From the NCBI GenBank assembly GCA_030704615.1, contig CM060731.1, positions 41,232,001-41,296,000 on the forward strand: a stretch of DNA of 64,000 nt. The letters run 5' to 3'. This DNA comes from Takakia lepidozioides. Taxonomy: Eukaryota; Streptophyta; Takakiopsida; Takakiales; Takakiaceae. Shown piece after piece: positions 9,987 through 31,173 of the stretch. The position numbers and the translations under genes were made by a program. How positions within the stretch are numbered: position 1 is the first letter of the stretch; the number at the start of each line of letters is the position of its first letter. The notes below the pieces were generated by a model, which ran no database searches, was not told the origin of the DNA, and saw nothing but the letters and a program-made list of their open reading frames with translations.

Positions 9987-12540
9987 ATGAATGACATTTT
10001 TCGAGAATTTTTAGATGACTTTGTAGTCATATATTTGGATGACATTTTGATATTTTCACAGAATGAGGAAGAACGTGGCCGCCATGTCCTTGATAAATTA
10101 AGAGAAATATGACTATATGCCAAGTTGGAAAAAATGTCTTTTCCATCAATCTGAAGTCGAATTTCTGGGCTACATTATTTCCGACAAAAGCGTCTTTATA
10201 GATCAGAAAAAAATACAAACCATCATCGAGTGGATTAAACCGACTTCGGTCCGAGATGTACAATGTTTTCTGGGATTTGCAAATTTTTATAGAATCTTTA
10301 TCAAGGACTACTCCAAAATTGCTGTACCATTGACACAACTCACGGGGAATGACAAATTTGTATAGGACGAGAAGGCTGACTAGATATTTGAAAGGCTGAA
10401 GCAGACATTTACAACGGCTCCAATACTGGTGCATGCAGACTCATCTAAACCATTCTTTTTGGAAGCAGATGCATCGGACTTTGCACTTGGCGCTATACTC
10501 TCTCAATACGGTAAGCATGACCGACTTCACCCTGTTGATTTTCATTCTCGTAAATTTTTCATTGCAGAAATCAATTATGAAATCCATGACAACGAACTTC
10601 TAGCGATCATCAATGCTTTTGAGGAGTGACATCATCTATTGGAGGGAGCTAAACATCAGGTCACTATCTACACCGATCACAAAAACCTCGAATATGAGTG
10701 CTCGTGTTTTGAATCGACGTCAAGCAAAATGGGGTATGTCACTAGCCAGGTTTGATTTTGTTATTACTTATCGCCCCAGACATCTTCAAGGGAAACCCGA
10801 TGCTCTTTCTCGACGATCATATCTTGCGTCAAAAAAAAAAAAAAACAACTTTCGACCAACATAAATCCATCATCTTGAAACCAGCAAATCTCCAATTGAA
10901 TATGCTATCCATGTCCACGTATAATGATGCAAAGATCATAAAAAATATTCAAGAAGCACTGAAGAACGACCAATTTGCTACGACACTACGAAGTCAACTA
11001 AGTCGACCTCGAGACAACCCACATGTTATAAACGACTTCGAATTCAAAGATAACTTACTTTATTTCAAGGGACTTCTCTATGTACCTCCACGACCTACAC
11101 GATTTCGAATTCTTCAAACATGTCATGATCTTCCGGCTGCAAGACATTTCGGCTTCAACAAAACAATGAAATTGATATCCAGGGACTATTGGTGGCCGTA
11201 GATGTGGAAACTCGTGAAATAATTTATAAAATCTTGTGACACGTATGCTAGGGCGATACACGGCCTGCTAAGACCAAGCTGAATCTCCCAAGAACCTTGT
11301 AAACATCAGGAAGAATATCACATGCGATCGGTGTGTAAAACCCTCCGCGCGCGTGCTCGAGCACGAGACATCCATTCCCCGCGCTGCAAGACCAAATTTT
11401 GTATATTTTTATGGGTCTTCATTTATGAATAGTCGACCTTATGACCTTCTTCAACCATGACCCATTCCCAAGGGTCCATGGTCGTCCTTATTTATGGACT
11501 TTATTACGGATTTTCCAATTTTCAAGACCACCGACTCAATCCTTGTTATTGTGGATCGTTTTATGAAGATGATACATTTCATTCTATGTAATAAGACAGT
11601 TACAGGTGAGGAAACTGCAAGACTCTTCCTCAATAATATCTATCGCATTCATAGACTCCCGAAGGACATCGTATCTGATCGAGGACCACAGTTCATATCA
11701 AATTTCTGGAGGGGATTATTTCACATATTTGATACTAAGATCAACCTCTCTACAACTAATCATCCACAAGACTGATGGTCAAACCGAATGCGTAAACCAG
11801 ATTTTGGAGCAGTATCTTTGCTGTACGATAAATTATCACTAAGATAATTGGACAGACTTTCTGCCATTGGCTGAGTTTGCCTACAACAACACTATACATT
11901 CTTCGACCAAACAAACTCTATTTTTCTCCAATTATAGTCATCATCCTCGAGCAAACCCTTTCTACATGAAGACTGTCGGAAGCCCTGCTGCAGAAAACCT
12001 TGCTACTCATCTTGCTATGATTCACAATGAGCTTACATTCTACCTAGCAGAAGCTAAAAAACAATACAAGAAGTATGCAGATCAACATCGACAACTTCAA
12101 CCCCAGTTCAAGGTTGGAGATTGTGTGTGGCTTCTTCGATGGGACATACAAACCTTGCGACCATAAAAGGAATTGGATTATCAACGCCTAGGACCATTCA
12201 AAATTATTCGACAAATAAATCCGGTCAGTTTTCGGCTTGAACTCCCACGAAGTATGCGCATCCATCCAGTCTTTCATATTTCATTATTGGAGTTGTATCA
12301 TCCATCGAATATTCCAGGGAGAATTTCCGTACTACCTCCACCACTTGAAGTCAATCAGGAAATCGAGTATGAAGTCGACGAAGTCCTAGACTCTCGCATC
12401 AAGTATAAACGTCTTGAGTATTTCGTACATTAGAAAGGCTACGACATCAGCGAACGAACATGAGAACTTTCATCCAACCTCGCCAATGCATCTGATAAAG
12501 TCCAAGAGTTTCATCAATGATATCCAGCTAAGCCCCGAGC
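9987..12540 (+). pseudogene. Ty3/gypsy pol: partial RT, RNase H, integrase, chromodomain (decayed)
   Basis: Pol starts in mid-RT directly at the LTR edge (MNDIFREFL, then [12 protein letters not shown] with the YLDD active site). Next come the connection region (LGYIISDKSVF, LGFANFYRIF), RNase H ([27 protein letters not shown]) and an integrase zinc-finger region (HDLPAARHFG). The integrase core has its first Asp in MDFITDFP, its second in VSDRGPQFIS and its Glu in DGQTECVNQ. A chromodomain ([11 protein letters not shown]...YFVH) closes the polyprotein near 12370-12520. Many frames are broken. Several stops sit where Trp or Gln codons are expected (TGG to TAG/TGA, CAG to TAG), a pattern of C/G-to-T/A decay. 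About 170 bp of unrelated sequence interrupt the integrase N-terminal part at about 11255-11425. Confidence 0.88.
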
Positions 12541-13142
12541 TATACGTCATCAAGACGTTACGACGATGATGTCAGCCAAGTTAGCTTCAAGGTGAAGACT
12601 TCACATTCAGTGTATCTGATATACGCTGAGGAGGGAGGAGCACCACACATCAGTATATATAGCTACACTTCCAGCACTCTTGCATCTTGTATTGGCAGTA
12701 TGAAGTCACAGGAACCAGATACATGAGAGCTGTCGCTTACCAAACTACCAGATCAGCCGTTCCAACTCTCACGACCTTCAACATCACGCCGACGCTCTCG
12801 AGACGATGAGCCACCAATGCGATGCGTACTTTTTCGTCTGGTCCCCGTACGACGACAAGTGGAGCCTACTTGAAGTCTGATAATCATGTTGGAGGTTGAG
12901 GTTTCGAACCCAGAGGGCAACGAAATCATGTTTGAAGGCAGCTTCGAAAATCAGAATGCTCAAATCACTGCGTGATCCCAAATTCAAGGTGTTGGACACT
13001 ATCGATGGTTGTAGGGACCTATAAATCATTTGAGTCAAGAACGAAGAGCCGAATACTTGACAAATATCATTCGTCGGATTTTGGATTTTCTCCAACTCTA
13101 AGCAAGTCCAAGATTTTACCGCTCATCGAGGAACTCAGCAGT
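12541..13142 (+). other. Retroelement 3' untranslated region with about 450 bp of extra sequence
   Basis: The ends match the shorter region between chromodomain and LTR in the duplicated unit downstream (about 14145-14297). Here about 450 bp extra (about 12640-13085) lie between the matching parts. They include a TATATATAG box near 12655 in a context like that of the LTR. They may be a second, unrelated solo LTR or sequence lost from the other copy. No gene is seen. Confidence 0.4.
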
Positions 13143-13156
13143 AGAAGAGGGGGTGA
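13143..13156 (+). promoter_or_regulatory. Polypurine tract before LTR copy B
   Basis: AGAAGAGGGGGTGA lies immediately 5' of the LTR start TGTCACGG. This is the position and composition expected for the plus-strand priming site of an LTR retrotransposon. The equivalent before LTR C reads AGAGGAGGAGGTGA. Confidence 0.7.
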
Positions 13157-13779
13157 TGTCACGGACATAGCCCAAACAAACTTACCAGGAGTAAATACCA
13201 CAACTTACCAAGTTACTATGTTATAAAAAATTACCGTAATTTATCATGATCTACCATGATCTACCATGATTTACCATAATTTACTAGTAGTTATCAAATT
13301 ACCGAGAGTTTATCAAATTACCGAGAGTAACTTGGAAAACTGCTCAGGAAGCTTCCTTTGGAGGAAACTTCTATATCAAGAAACCTTTGTTTAACCTTGA
13401 AAACTTTTCCATCAAGAAACCTCCATTGGGGAAGCTTCTTAGGGAACTTCCTAGTAGTCAGTATATATAGGAGGCGAGATTGGACACACTTCAGTCTCGC
13501 CAACAAAAGTTCAAGTTACTCTTGTTCCCAGTCCCAATACTCCAGTCCAGCTTCCAGTACTCTAGTCCAGTTTCCAGTATCTGGTACCCAGTCCAGTTTC
13601 CAGCTTTTCAGTATTCGAGTCGAGTTCCAGTATCTTGTACTCTTGTCTATTGTAATAAAGATCATCTTGATTAATGTTACCCATCATGCATTCGGCCACG
13701 CCGACCTTGACTTCTTGTCTAGTCTTGTACCTCTAGTCTGATATCTTATTTGTGTTCAGTCATGTTCTCATCCTTGACA
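13157..13779 (+). repeat. Chromovirus LTR copy B (3' LTR, plus orientation, 623 bp)
   Basis: It runs from TGTCACGGACATAG to TCCTTGACA, with a TATATATA box at 13462-13469 and strong similarity over its length to copy A (inverted) and copy C. It directly follows pol, so it is the genuine 3' LTR of the plus-strand half. The next bases, CCATCATCCAT, are host flank shared with copy C. Confidence 0.85.
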
Positions 13780-13912
13780 CCATCATCCATTCTTGCTTGC
13801 TTGATAGCTACTCCTGCTCCGCCACTGCTAGAATTCCATTTTTTTAATGATTTTCTACTATGATCTTGCATTAAACTCAATAAAATATATGCTAATGTGT
13901 AGAAAATATGAG

Positions 13913-14143
13913 TTTTCCGTATCACCTCCACCAATCGAAGTCAATCAAGAAATCGAGTATGAAGTCGACGAAGTCCTAGACTCTCGCATCAAGTATAAAC
14001 GTTTTGAGTATTTCGTACATTGGAAAGACTACGACATCAGCGAACGAACGTGGGAACCTTCATCCAACCTTGCTAATGCATCTGACAAAGTCCAAGAGTT
14101 TCATCAACGATCTCCAGCTAAGCCCCGAACTATACATCAATAA
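13913..14143 (+). pseudogene. Second, intact-frame chromodomain fragment
   Basis: A repeat of the chromodomain end of pol follows LTR B and its 130-bp host flank. Unlike the first copy it has no stop codons: it reads FVHWKDYDISERTWEPSSNL, where the upstream copy has stops at both Trp positions. The frame ends at 14143. It is only the last part of a polyprotein, so it is not a functional gene on its own. Confidence 0.75.
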
Positions 14144-14297
14144 GACGTCACAACGATGATGTTAGCCAAGTTAGCTTCAAGGTGAAGACTCCACATTTAG
14201 TGTATCTGATACACACTAAGGATGGACGTTCCCCACCTCTAAGCAAGTCCAAGATTTTACCGCTTCTCGAGGAATCCGACGCTAGAGGAGGAGGTGA

Positions 14298-14812
14298 TGT
14301 CACGGACATAGTCCAAATAAACTTACCAGGAATAAATACCAGAAATTACCAAGTTACCATAATACCAAAAATTACAATGATCTATCATGATTTATCATAA
14401 ATTATCATTAGTTACCAAGTTTACTGGGAGTTTACCAAATTACCGAAAGTAACTTGGGAAACTGCTCAGGAAGCTTCATTTGGAGGAAACTTCTCTATCA
14501 AGATACCTCCTTTGTTTAAAGAAACTTCCCCATCAAGATATCTCATTTGTTTAGGACTACTCTTGTTCCCAGTCTCAGTACTCCAGTCTAGCTTCCAGTA
14601 CGCTAGCCCAGTTTCCAGTATCTAGTACCCTAGTCCAATTTCCAGCATCCCAATATTCAACAGTATCTTGTACTCTTGTCCATTGTTATAAAGATCATCT
14701 TGATTAATGTTACCCATAATGCATTCGGCCACGCAGACCTTGACTTCTTGTCTAATTTTGTACCTCTAGTCTGATATCTTGTTTGTGTTTAGTCATGTTC
14801 TCATCCTTGACA
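14298..14812 (+). repeat. Chromovirus LTR copy C (plus orientation, 515 bp, internally deleted)
   Basis: It has the same ends as LTR B, but about 100 bp in the middle are missing, including the segment with the TATATATA box and the GAGGCGAGA transcript-start region. It is followed by the same host flank, CCATCATCCAT, as LTR B. It belongs to the tandemly duplicated 3' unit. Confidence 0.82.
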
Positions 14813-14941
14813 CCATCATCCATTTTTGCTTGCTTGACAACTACTCCGGCTCCGCCACTGCTAGAATTCCATTTTCTTTATGATTTTCTATTATGATCTT
14901 GCATTAAACTCAGTAAAATATATGCTAATGTGTAGAAAATA

Positions 14942-16050
14942 TGTTATTTTAAATTATGATCCGAAAAATTGATCGACATATATGGCAACCAATGAGGAAT
15001 ACTCGTCCCGAGTGTGAAAGAACCCATAATCTTTGGTTGTACATCTTAAATTGAATTCTAACGCGGACCCCTTATTCCCTGTACATATGTACTTTGTTGA
15101 TGTGGCTTCTTTATCAAAGAAAGAAAAACAGATCCGGAAAAACCTCGTCCTTCTCTAACTCCAATGCCCGACAAAACTGCTATCTCTCCCACCAATTGGC
15201 AATGCTTCCCATACGTACCCTTCAAAATTTCAAAACCATCCACTCGCCATCTTCAGAAAGAGTTTAAAGTATGAGTAAGATCTTCATATCCAATCATTTC
15301 CAAGTCAGTATTTTACCATAAACTCTGCGAAATCCATGAGAGGTCCTTGCGAGTCATGTTTTAGATATAGTTGATGCGTCTTTTATTTCCGATGTAGGGT
15401 CCCCCGAAGCTCATAAGTATCCAATCCTTTTCATTGCTATTTGCTTCGGCCGGGTTCGAGCCGAGATCTTTTAGAAACAGAATTGCTATTTGAATGACCA
15501 AGTTCGAGCCGATGTCTTTTTAGCCAGAGTATGGTCCTCTGAGGTGCAGAAAGTATCCAATCTTTTTCCCGCTGATATACGAGCATAGGCTCAAAGTATT
15601 TCCAAGACCGTAGTAGAATTGGAAACCAATCTGGCACATACCATATCTTCTTCCATCATTGAGGGGATTCAAACCCAGTCCGGTGGGGGAGAATGGATGG
15701 TTTTGAAATTTCTTAGGCCCTCCTAGGTTTTCCCACGCATGAAATCCTTCCACTCATGTGAGGGGAGCAACAACCCTTGCCCCTGACGGAGCATGCCCCT
15801 CATCTGGAACTGGCATGCCCTCGCAGATCCGCTCGGCGAAGCCGTCCGGACGACGGGTCTTCACCCGGGCAATTGAGCACCGACCCGTGACGGCCACATG
15901 AGCCATACTTGAACCTGCAATTAGCACAATGGATGAACAGACCCCCGCCATTCCTCCGAGCGTAGAAAAGGTGACTTGTAGGAAGCCTCTGGACCGGTAG
16001 AACCCGGGCAAACACCGCCCCTAGATCGTGCGGCTACAGACGGCCCACGA
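14942..16050. other. Intergenic region before HSP70 copy A
   Basis: No gene seen. A tandem duplication of about 45 bp lies at 15440-15530 (units share AAAAGA..TCGGCTCGAAC and CAAATAGCAAT on the minus strand). Minus-strand words resembling pol III box B (GGTTTGAATCC near 15672, GGCTCGAACC near 15452) hint at SINE relics, but no box A is visible. From 15750 the DNA becomes GC-rich towards the HSP70 5' region. Confidence 0.4.
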
Positions 16051-16052
16051 TC

Positions 16053-16063
16053 GACGGGTAGAT
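16053..16063 (+). promoter_or_regulatory. 11-bp motif shared by both HSP70 upstream regions
   Basis: GACGGGTAGAT lies about 220 bp before the start codon of HSP70 copy A and occurs again, in the same orientation relative to the gene, upstream of copy B. Nearby CCACG words are also shared. I saw no other obvious similarity between the two upstream regions, so it may be a retained promoter or 5'UTR element. The function is unknown. Confidence 0.4.
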
Positions 16064-16284
16064 ATTCTTAGTGTTCTTCTTCTTCTTCGGCATCTGCTTC
16101 TTCTTTTTCCTTTGGCGAGTGGTGCGATCGATTCTGCGCACTGCGACACGCTGTGCGTGTGGATCAGGGTGGAGAGGAGGTTTTTAGAGTGTGAAGGAGA
16201 GAGGGATTGCTCAATTGGATTCTTTGGAGAGGTGGGTGGAAGGATTTGCTTCTGGTTGCAGGGAGGCGAGAAGTAGGAGTGGCC

Positions 16285-20850
<4,566 letters not shown>

Positions 20851-21840
20851 ATGTTTCTATTGTAATTGTAGGCCCATTTGGATATGGTTGAGAGATTGGT
20901 TGATATGAGGATTTCCTCTAAGATTTGAAGGAGAAAAGGCCAAAGGAAGTAGAGTTAGTGCCGTATAATCTTCTCAGAGAACATGTAATCTGATAGTTTC
21001 TCTTCTTGCTAGCAGCCCTGCAAATTGTACAAGGGTACAGGTGATTTCTAAGAAATTGCAATGTCCAATTTCAACTTTTCAGTTTGTCAGTAAAGACAAT
21101 TGAACTCAAATTCTTGCTCAGTCTGTCAACTATCAAGTACCTTATCTGGTCAGAGTGGACCCAGGAAAATTTTGTTCATACATGTCCCCTCTGTCCTTTT
21201 CTATTGCTGTAAAATAAACCTGTCGTGTTGTAGACCTGCCAAATAACTTGAAATTCAAGTTGGGGAGTTGCATATGGTGGGAATACATTGTGTCAAGCTG
21301 ATGACTGTGGTTTGGATCAGTGTGCGGGGTGTTTGTAATGTTCACTTGCGATCACATTTCCGTCCCACCTTAGAGACCAAAGAGAGGGGACAGGTTTCAC
21401 ACTATAAAGGTGCACAATTGGCCGACAGATTATTGCTGCCAACTGAACTGAAGCCTTTTCCTGCAGCCGAGTCAGTGGAGCTCCACTAGAATATCTCATA
21501 TTATCCTTCCTTGAGGATGAATACCATTTCCATTTTCAGTGCCCCTTGAAGCAAACAGTTAGGAATGACTTCCCCAACTCTATGAAGTGACGTTGTTCAT
21601 GTCTTCAGGAGTTTTGCACTCCTATTGTCTGCCTAGGGTACCTGATTCTATTTGAGCAGCTACCACTTTGCCCAGTTGGACTGACATAGAGTAAGCTAAA
21701 AGCAATTTCCATTTGGGTACATTAAACAATTGTCATGCAGGAGCAAAATTCTTCTGGCTGCTTGTTCTAATCAAAGTGAAATACTCTACAGTGGAAAAAC
21801 TGCACGCAGTACTCATCAGAGCAGCAGAATTGCTCATGAG
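20851..21840. other. Intergenic region between convergent genes
   Basis: This holds the 3' flanks of HSP70 copy A and ALDH3, whose stop codons face each other about 1 kb apart. No further gene or repeat is visible. Confidence 0.5.
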
Positions 21841-27050
<5,210 letters not shown>

Positions 27051-29189
27051 AGTATCAATCAGCTAGAGCTTGGTACTGTGAGCCCTGCTTACGATCTTCC
27101 CAGAGATCAGAGTGACAAAGTCCCCAACACTTGTGCAACCCCGCACGTTTCTCTCAATTCCCTCAATCCCGGAGCGGCAAGCTCAACAATGGAAGCTTTG
27201 TGGGCCCAGCACCAAGACCCCCCCACGCTCCTTTAATGGCACCTCGTCCAGCACTCCCTGTGCCTCACATACTCAGTGACTCTCTCTCTCTCTCTCTCTC
27301 TCATTTCACGCGTGCGGTGTCGGGGTGATCGCAGTAGACCGTCGCCGCCCCATCCCTATCTTTATCATTATCCCTCTCAAGTCCGGCCCCAAAGAGGGGT
27401 AAGAAAATATTCTCTGTAACAAAGGTGAAAACAAAACTTAGACTCCAGATACATATATAACCAGCAGAGGTGAAACATTGAAGTATCCGGTTCAGTTAGA
27501 AATCGACAGAGGTTAGGCATTCGGACAACTGAGCAAAGAACCTTCTAAAAAACCGTCCAGTATCTACGGTTATTTGATGAAAATCGCTGGTTATTGAAGG
27601 TTCTTGCAAGTTATTTCATGCAGAAAAGAGATGCTATTGGTATTCTTGGTTTAAGCTCAATTCAGAAATGCACTGCTCCCCTACGTACGCTTGCATATGG
27701 AATTTGCGGCTGATGCTACTGATGAGTACTGTCGGAGAGAGCATAGCCATGAAAGTCATGAAGCATTTTGTGAAAGCATCTCTGTACCATTACATAGCTT
27801 TTTAGGATTGCGTGCCAGGTAGTGTGGTTGGACAGCGATGTATGTTGTGGCACAATGCTTAGGTGCATGAGAGTGCTAACACGCTACCTTGTAATCTCCT
27901 TGAAAGATATAATCGTATTCCGCCTTACAATCCAAAAAGAAAAGAAAAGAAAAAGCTATGGAAGTCAGAAGTAAAAAACTATTGAGGTAAGTGACGTTGC
28001 TCAAGTTAAAGTTGTGGAGCTGCTCTGCTCAAGTCGTAGCACGGCAGCCTGTGAACAAGCTTTGAGGGACATGAGAGGACCTTACACCATACAATAATGA
28101 GGGAGGGGAAGCAGGACCCATCAGTACAAATGGTTATCAGTCGGGACGCCTCAGCATCATTTATGGTACAGGGAGGTCTGGTCCCTCATGCAAAGGAGAA
28201 GTCAATAAATGTTGTTGCTTTCGATCCAGTACTCTAATAACTTGTAAAGTGTTGCTTGTGTTGTATTATGTAACCTCAAAAAGTAGTTCAGTATTTACTG
28301 CACACCAACAATCCCTTGCAAAGAAGTTATGACAAACCTCAGCTTTGCTTCAACCACCCTCCCACTTTCCTTTATTACTCTGAGAAGAAGAGCAGTGGGT
28401 GCTCTCCACACACTCTCACAGAACAGTCGGTACTAAAAAGCGAAGGAATTGCTTGTAATCTCAGAGCAAGAAGGCTATCAAAGGCTCCCTAGGCATTCAA
28501 TGCTTTCTTCCTATTAGCCACCAACCGACAGAAGATCAATAATATGAGGAGAGAGGGGGAGTTGTGAGCTGGGGAATTGAGGAAGAAGCCTCAGGCCGAG
28601 GACCATCATTTGATGTGGGTACTGGGTACCGAGAAGGAAGAATGTAGATTTCACCATGAATTCATGACTTGACTAGCCATCTTTCACTGGAGACAGAAAG
28701 AAGTAAAATGGAAGGTCAATGCTCCGAGCACCAAAAATCTCTGCAATCTTAGCTTGTCGTGTCTGTGTGCCCAACCCAATAACTTTTCAACTCCTCTCGT
28801 GCTCGCGCAGTGTTGCGCACACGCAAGATGAGTAATAAAGGTGTTTCCGAGGATCAGGTGGGGTCTCGGGAATGATGTGTCCATCGTGGATTTGTCAATT
28901 CAACATGGTCGATCACCTATATGTTGTGGTGAGTCAGCAGTGTTGGGTTGCCTAGATTTGGCAAAACTCGATGGAAATGGAAGCAAGCACGGCAGACATG
29001 TAGTCTTATCCTGTGCAAGGATTTTGTGTAGGCTTATCTTCTGAAAGAAAGCCGGAGATCGCTCGCGCTCTCCTTTTTTTTTCTTTGGGTTGGTACCGGG
29101 ATAATTATGGGTTGCAAAGGCAGGCTAGGGTAGCGTGTAGAGTTTTCCTCTGACAAATTACATGCTTAACCAACACTGAGCTGAAAGCC
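27051..29189. other. Shared upstream region of ALDH3 and FLU
   Basis: The two genes are divergent, so both promoters must lie here. A pure (TC)n tract spans 27281-27302, within the likely ALDH3 promoter or leader. I see no further gene. Minus-strand open frames near 28700-28880 lack coding character. Confidence 0.5.
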
Positions 29190-31173
29190 ATGGGCGAGGC
29201 GTCCTTGGACCTGTGTCTATCCGTTTCCCCCTGTTGTTCTTATGTTACAGCATACCCATATACCAGAAGTAAGACTCATCAATATCGGCCATTGGCGCCG
29301 TTAGTGGAGCAGTCGGGATTCCTTTGGAAGCATGGTTCACTAACAATGAATGCGCGTCGGCCAGTCTCATGCACTATTGAGAGGAGAAAGGAACGAGCTG
29401 ATGTTAACTCCTCATGGCACACGAAGGTATGATGCTCTTGTATTACTAGGAAGAGATCACACTCAATACCTGTACGCAGATTTAGCAGCAACAGCAGTTC
29501 CTTTTTGCAAAGTTGATATCTTTGAGGCGTGACAGTATCAGTTGAAATGTTGTAGGATTCCTTGTCTGGCTATCTATCCTCTCGCTCTGCTAATGCAAAA
29601 CGAAACACTAGGGAACACATTGCATGCTTTTTCCTGGGTTAGGCGATGATGTTTCAGATGCATAATGTTTGTGAATCTGAGGTGATCCCTGCATTCGCAT
29701 TTCATACTTCACGACGTTGTATTGAAGCTAGAGACCAAGTTAATGAGTACGGAGATACACTACTACCATGTCAAACAGACTGAACAGCCGAATGGTGGAT
29801 TTCACTTTATGGAAAAGGGGTTTCAAGATGTTGGAACAGTAGGTTAAGTTGCAAAATACAGGTCTTAGATCAATGTGTCTTTCCAAATGTGAAGCCAATA
29901 TTGATTGTGTGCTTTGAACTGGTGTAATGCAGCAAGGAGTTTGGCAAGGGCGGGCAAAGGTGGGGATCGCAGTGCTGGTGGGCTCTTTACTAGTTGAGGC
30001 AAATGCAGAGGCTGCAGAATCTGTGGCAGATGCATGTGTAGGGTTTGCAGGTGCAAATGGCAGTATAGTCGTCATCGTTGCCTGCATCGCACAGGCGATT
30101 GCTCTTACTGGAGCAGCTGTGGGGGGTAATGCTCTCGTGCACCCTTGCTTGTTCCTTCATGTGTGAGCTATGACAAGGTACTGTTGGGCATTTGGTTTAG
30201 TTTGGTGTGCATCTGTGTGTCAGAGAGAGTACAGATGGAGTTGGAACTGGAGAAATTGAAGTATAAGCGTGCGAAAAGGGGCCCCACAAGGTTTCATAGC
30301 CTTGATGCGCGGCAGTTGAATAGGGTTGTTCAGAGTACTCATGTGCAAATTACGAAAATAGTACGGCTGTAGGTTGCCCCTTGTACTGATCATGAGCTGC
30401 TATGCCTAAATGCACACCAGTGTCCCGAGAGGCCCCTGTGGCCTGACTACAGGACACTTTCCCAGCAAGTGCCTTGGCTTAACCTATTTTGACATTTTAT
30501 GGATTGTGTCCTTGAGCAGGGGTGATAGCACGGCAAAGGAAGAATGAGCTGGAGAAAATAAATGGACAGCTTCGGCAAATCAATGTGAATTTGAGGCGAC
30601 AAGTGCGGATGGAGTCATATGCGCCCAGCTTGACATATGCACCCGTGGGAGCAGGTCGTGTTTTGGACATGCCAGTGCGCACTGATCCAGCAAGGGAGCA
30701 ATTAATGCAGTACCTTAAAGGTGGGAAACAACTGCTGCGGGAGCATAACCATACCCAAGCTTTTCGAGAGTTTGAGAAGGCGTTGCCTATAGCTCGGCAG
30801 CTGGGGGATCCTGTTGAGGAGAAGAAAGCTGCCCGTGGTCTTGGTAAGAAGCCTTCTACTATAAGTCAATATTAGATGTTGGTGATGAGTTGGTTTGTTG
30901 GTAGTATTGCTATCGATAAAAATGTGTCCTACAAATTTGAAGGCAACGGTGGGGTTGGCAGGGGCCTCGTGTCAGCGCCAGGGCAAATACAAGGAAGCAA
31001 TCAAGTACCATACAATGGTTCTCTCCGTGTCTCAGAAGACTGGGGAGCATTCAGGCAATACAGAGGCTTATGGTGCCATTGCTGACTGCTACACAGAGCT
31101 TGGAGATCTTGAGAGTGCTGCCAAGTTTTACGATCAATACATAGAGAGGCTGGAGAGTGAAGATTCTGAGTAG
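29190..31173 (+). CDS. FLU: FLU-type TPR regulator of tetrapyrrole synthesis (321 aa)
   Basis: FLU is a thylakoid-associated TPR protein that holds back glutamyl-tRNA reductase, and hence chlorophyll precursor synthesis, in the dark. Exons are 29190-29426, 29933-30125, 30520-30843 and 30962-31173, in phase, 966 nt; Arabidopsis FLU is 316 aa. Exon 1 would encode a plastid transit peptide (Ser/Thr/Arg-rich, few acids after the first residues) and is the least certain part. Exon 2 encodes the membrane segment (IVVIVACIAQAIALTGAAVG, about residues 122-142). Exon 3 encodes the coiled coil (ARQRKNELEKINGQLRQIN) and RQVRMESYAPSLTYAPVGAG, almost as in Arabidopsis. Exons 3-4 encode the TPRs (EEKKAARGLG, CQRQGKYKEAIKYHTMVL, AYGAIADCYTELGDL). 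Identity is clear from exons 2-4. Confidence 0.9.

Noticed and set aside
15440-15690. Additional SINEs suggested by box-B-like words
   Set aside because: No box A at the right distance and no clear ends or TSD, so only noted in the intergenic entry.
16207-16284. Upstream in-frame extension of HSP70 copy A
   Set aside because: Copy B starts at the same MAAAVQAQ and the upstream sequence is not conserved; treated as 5'UTR.
30145-30372. 75-codon open frame with a Lys-rich stretch between FLU exons 2 and 3
   Set aside because: The exon 30125 to 30520 junction restores the conserved AAVGG-VIARQRK sequence, so this frame lies in an intron.
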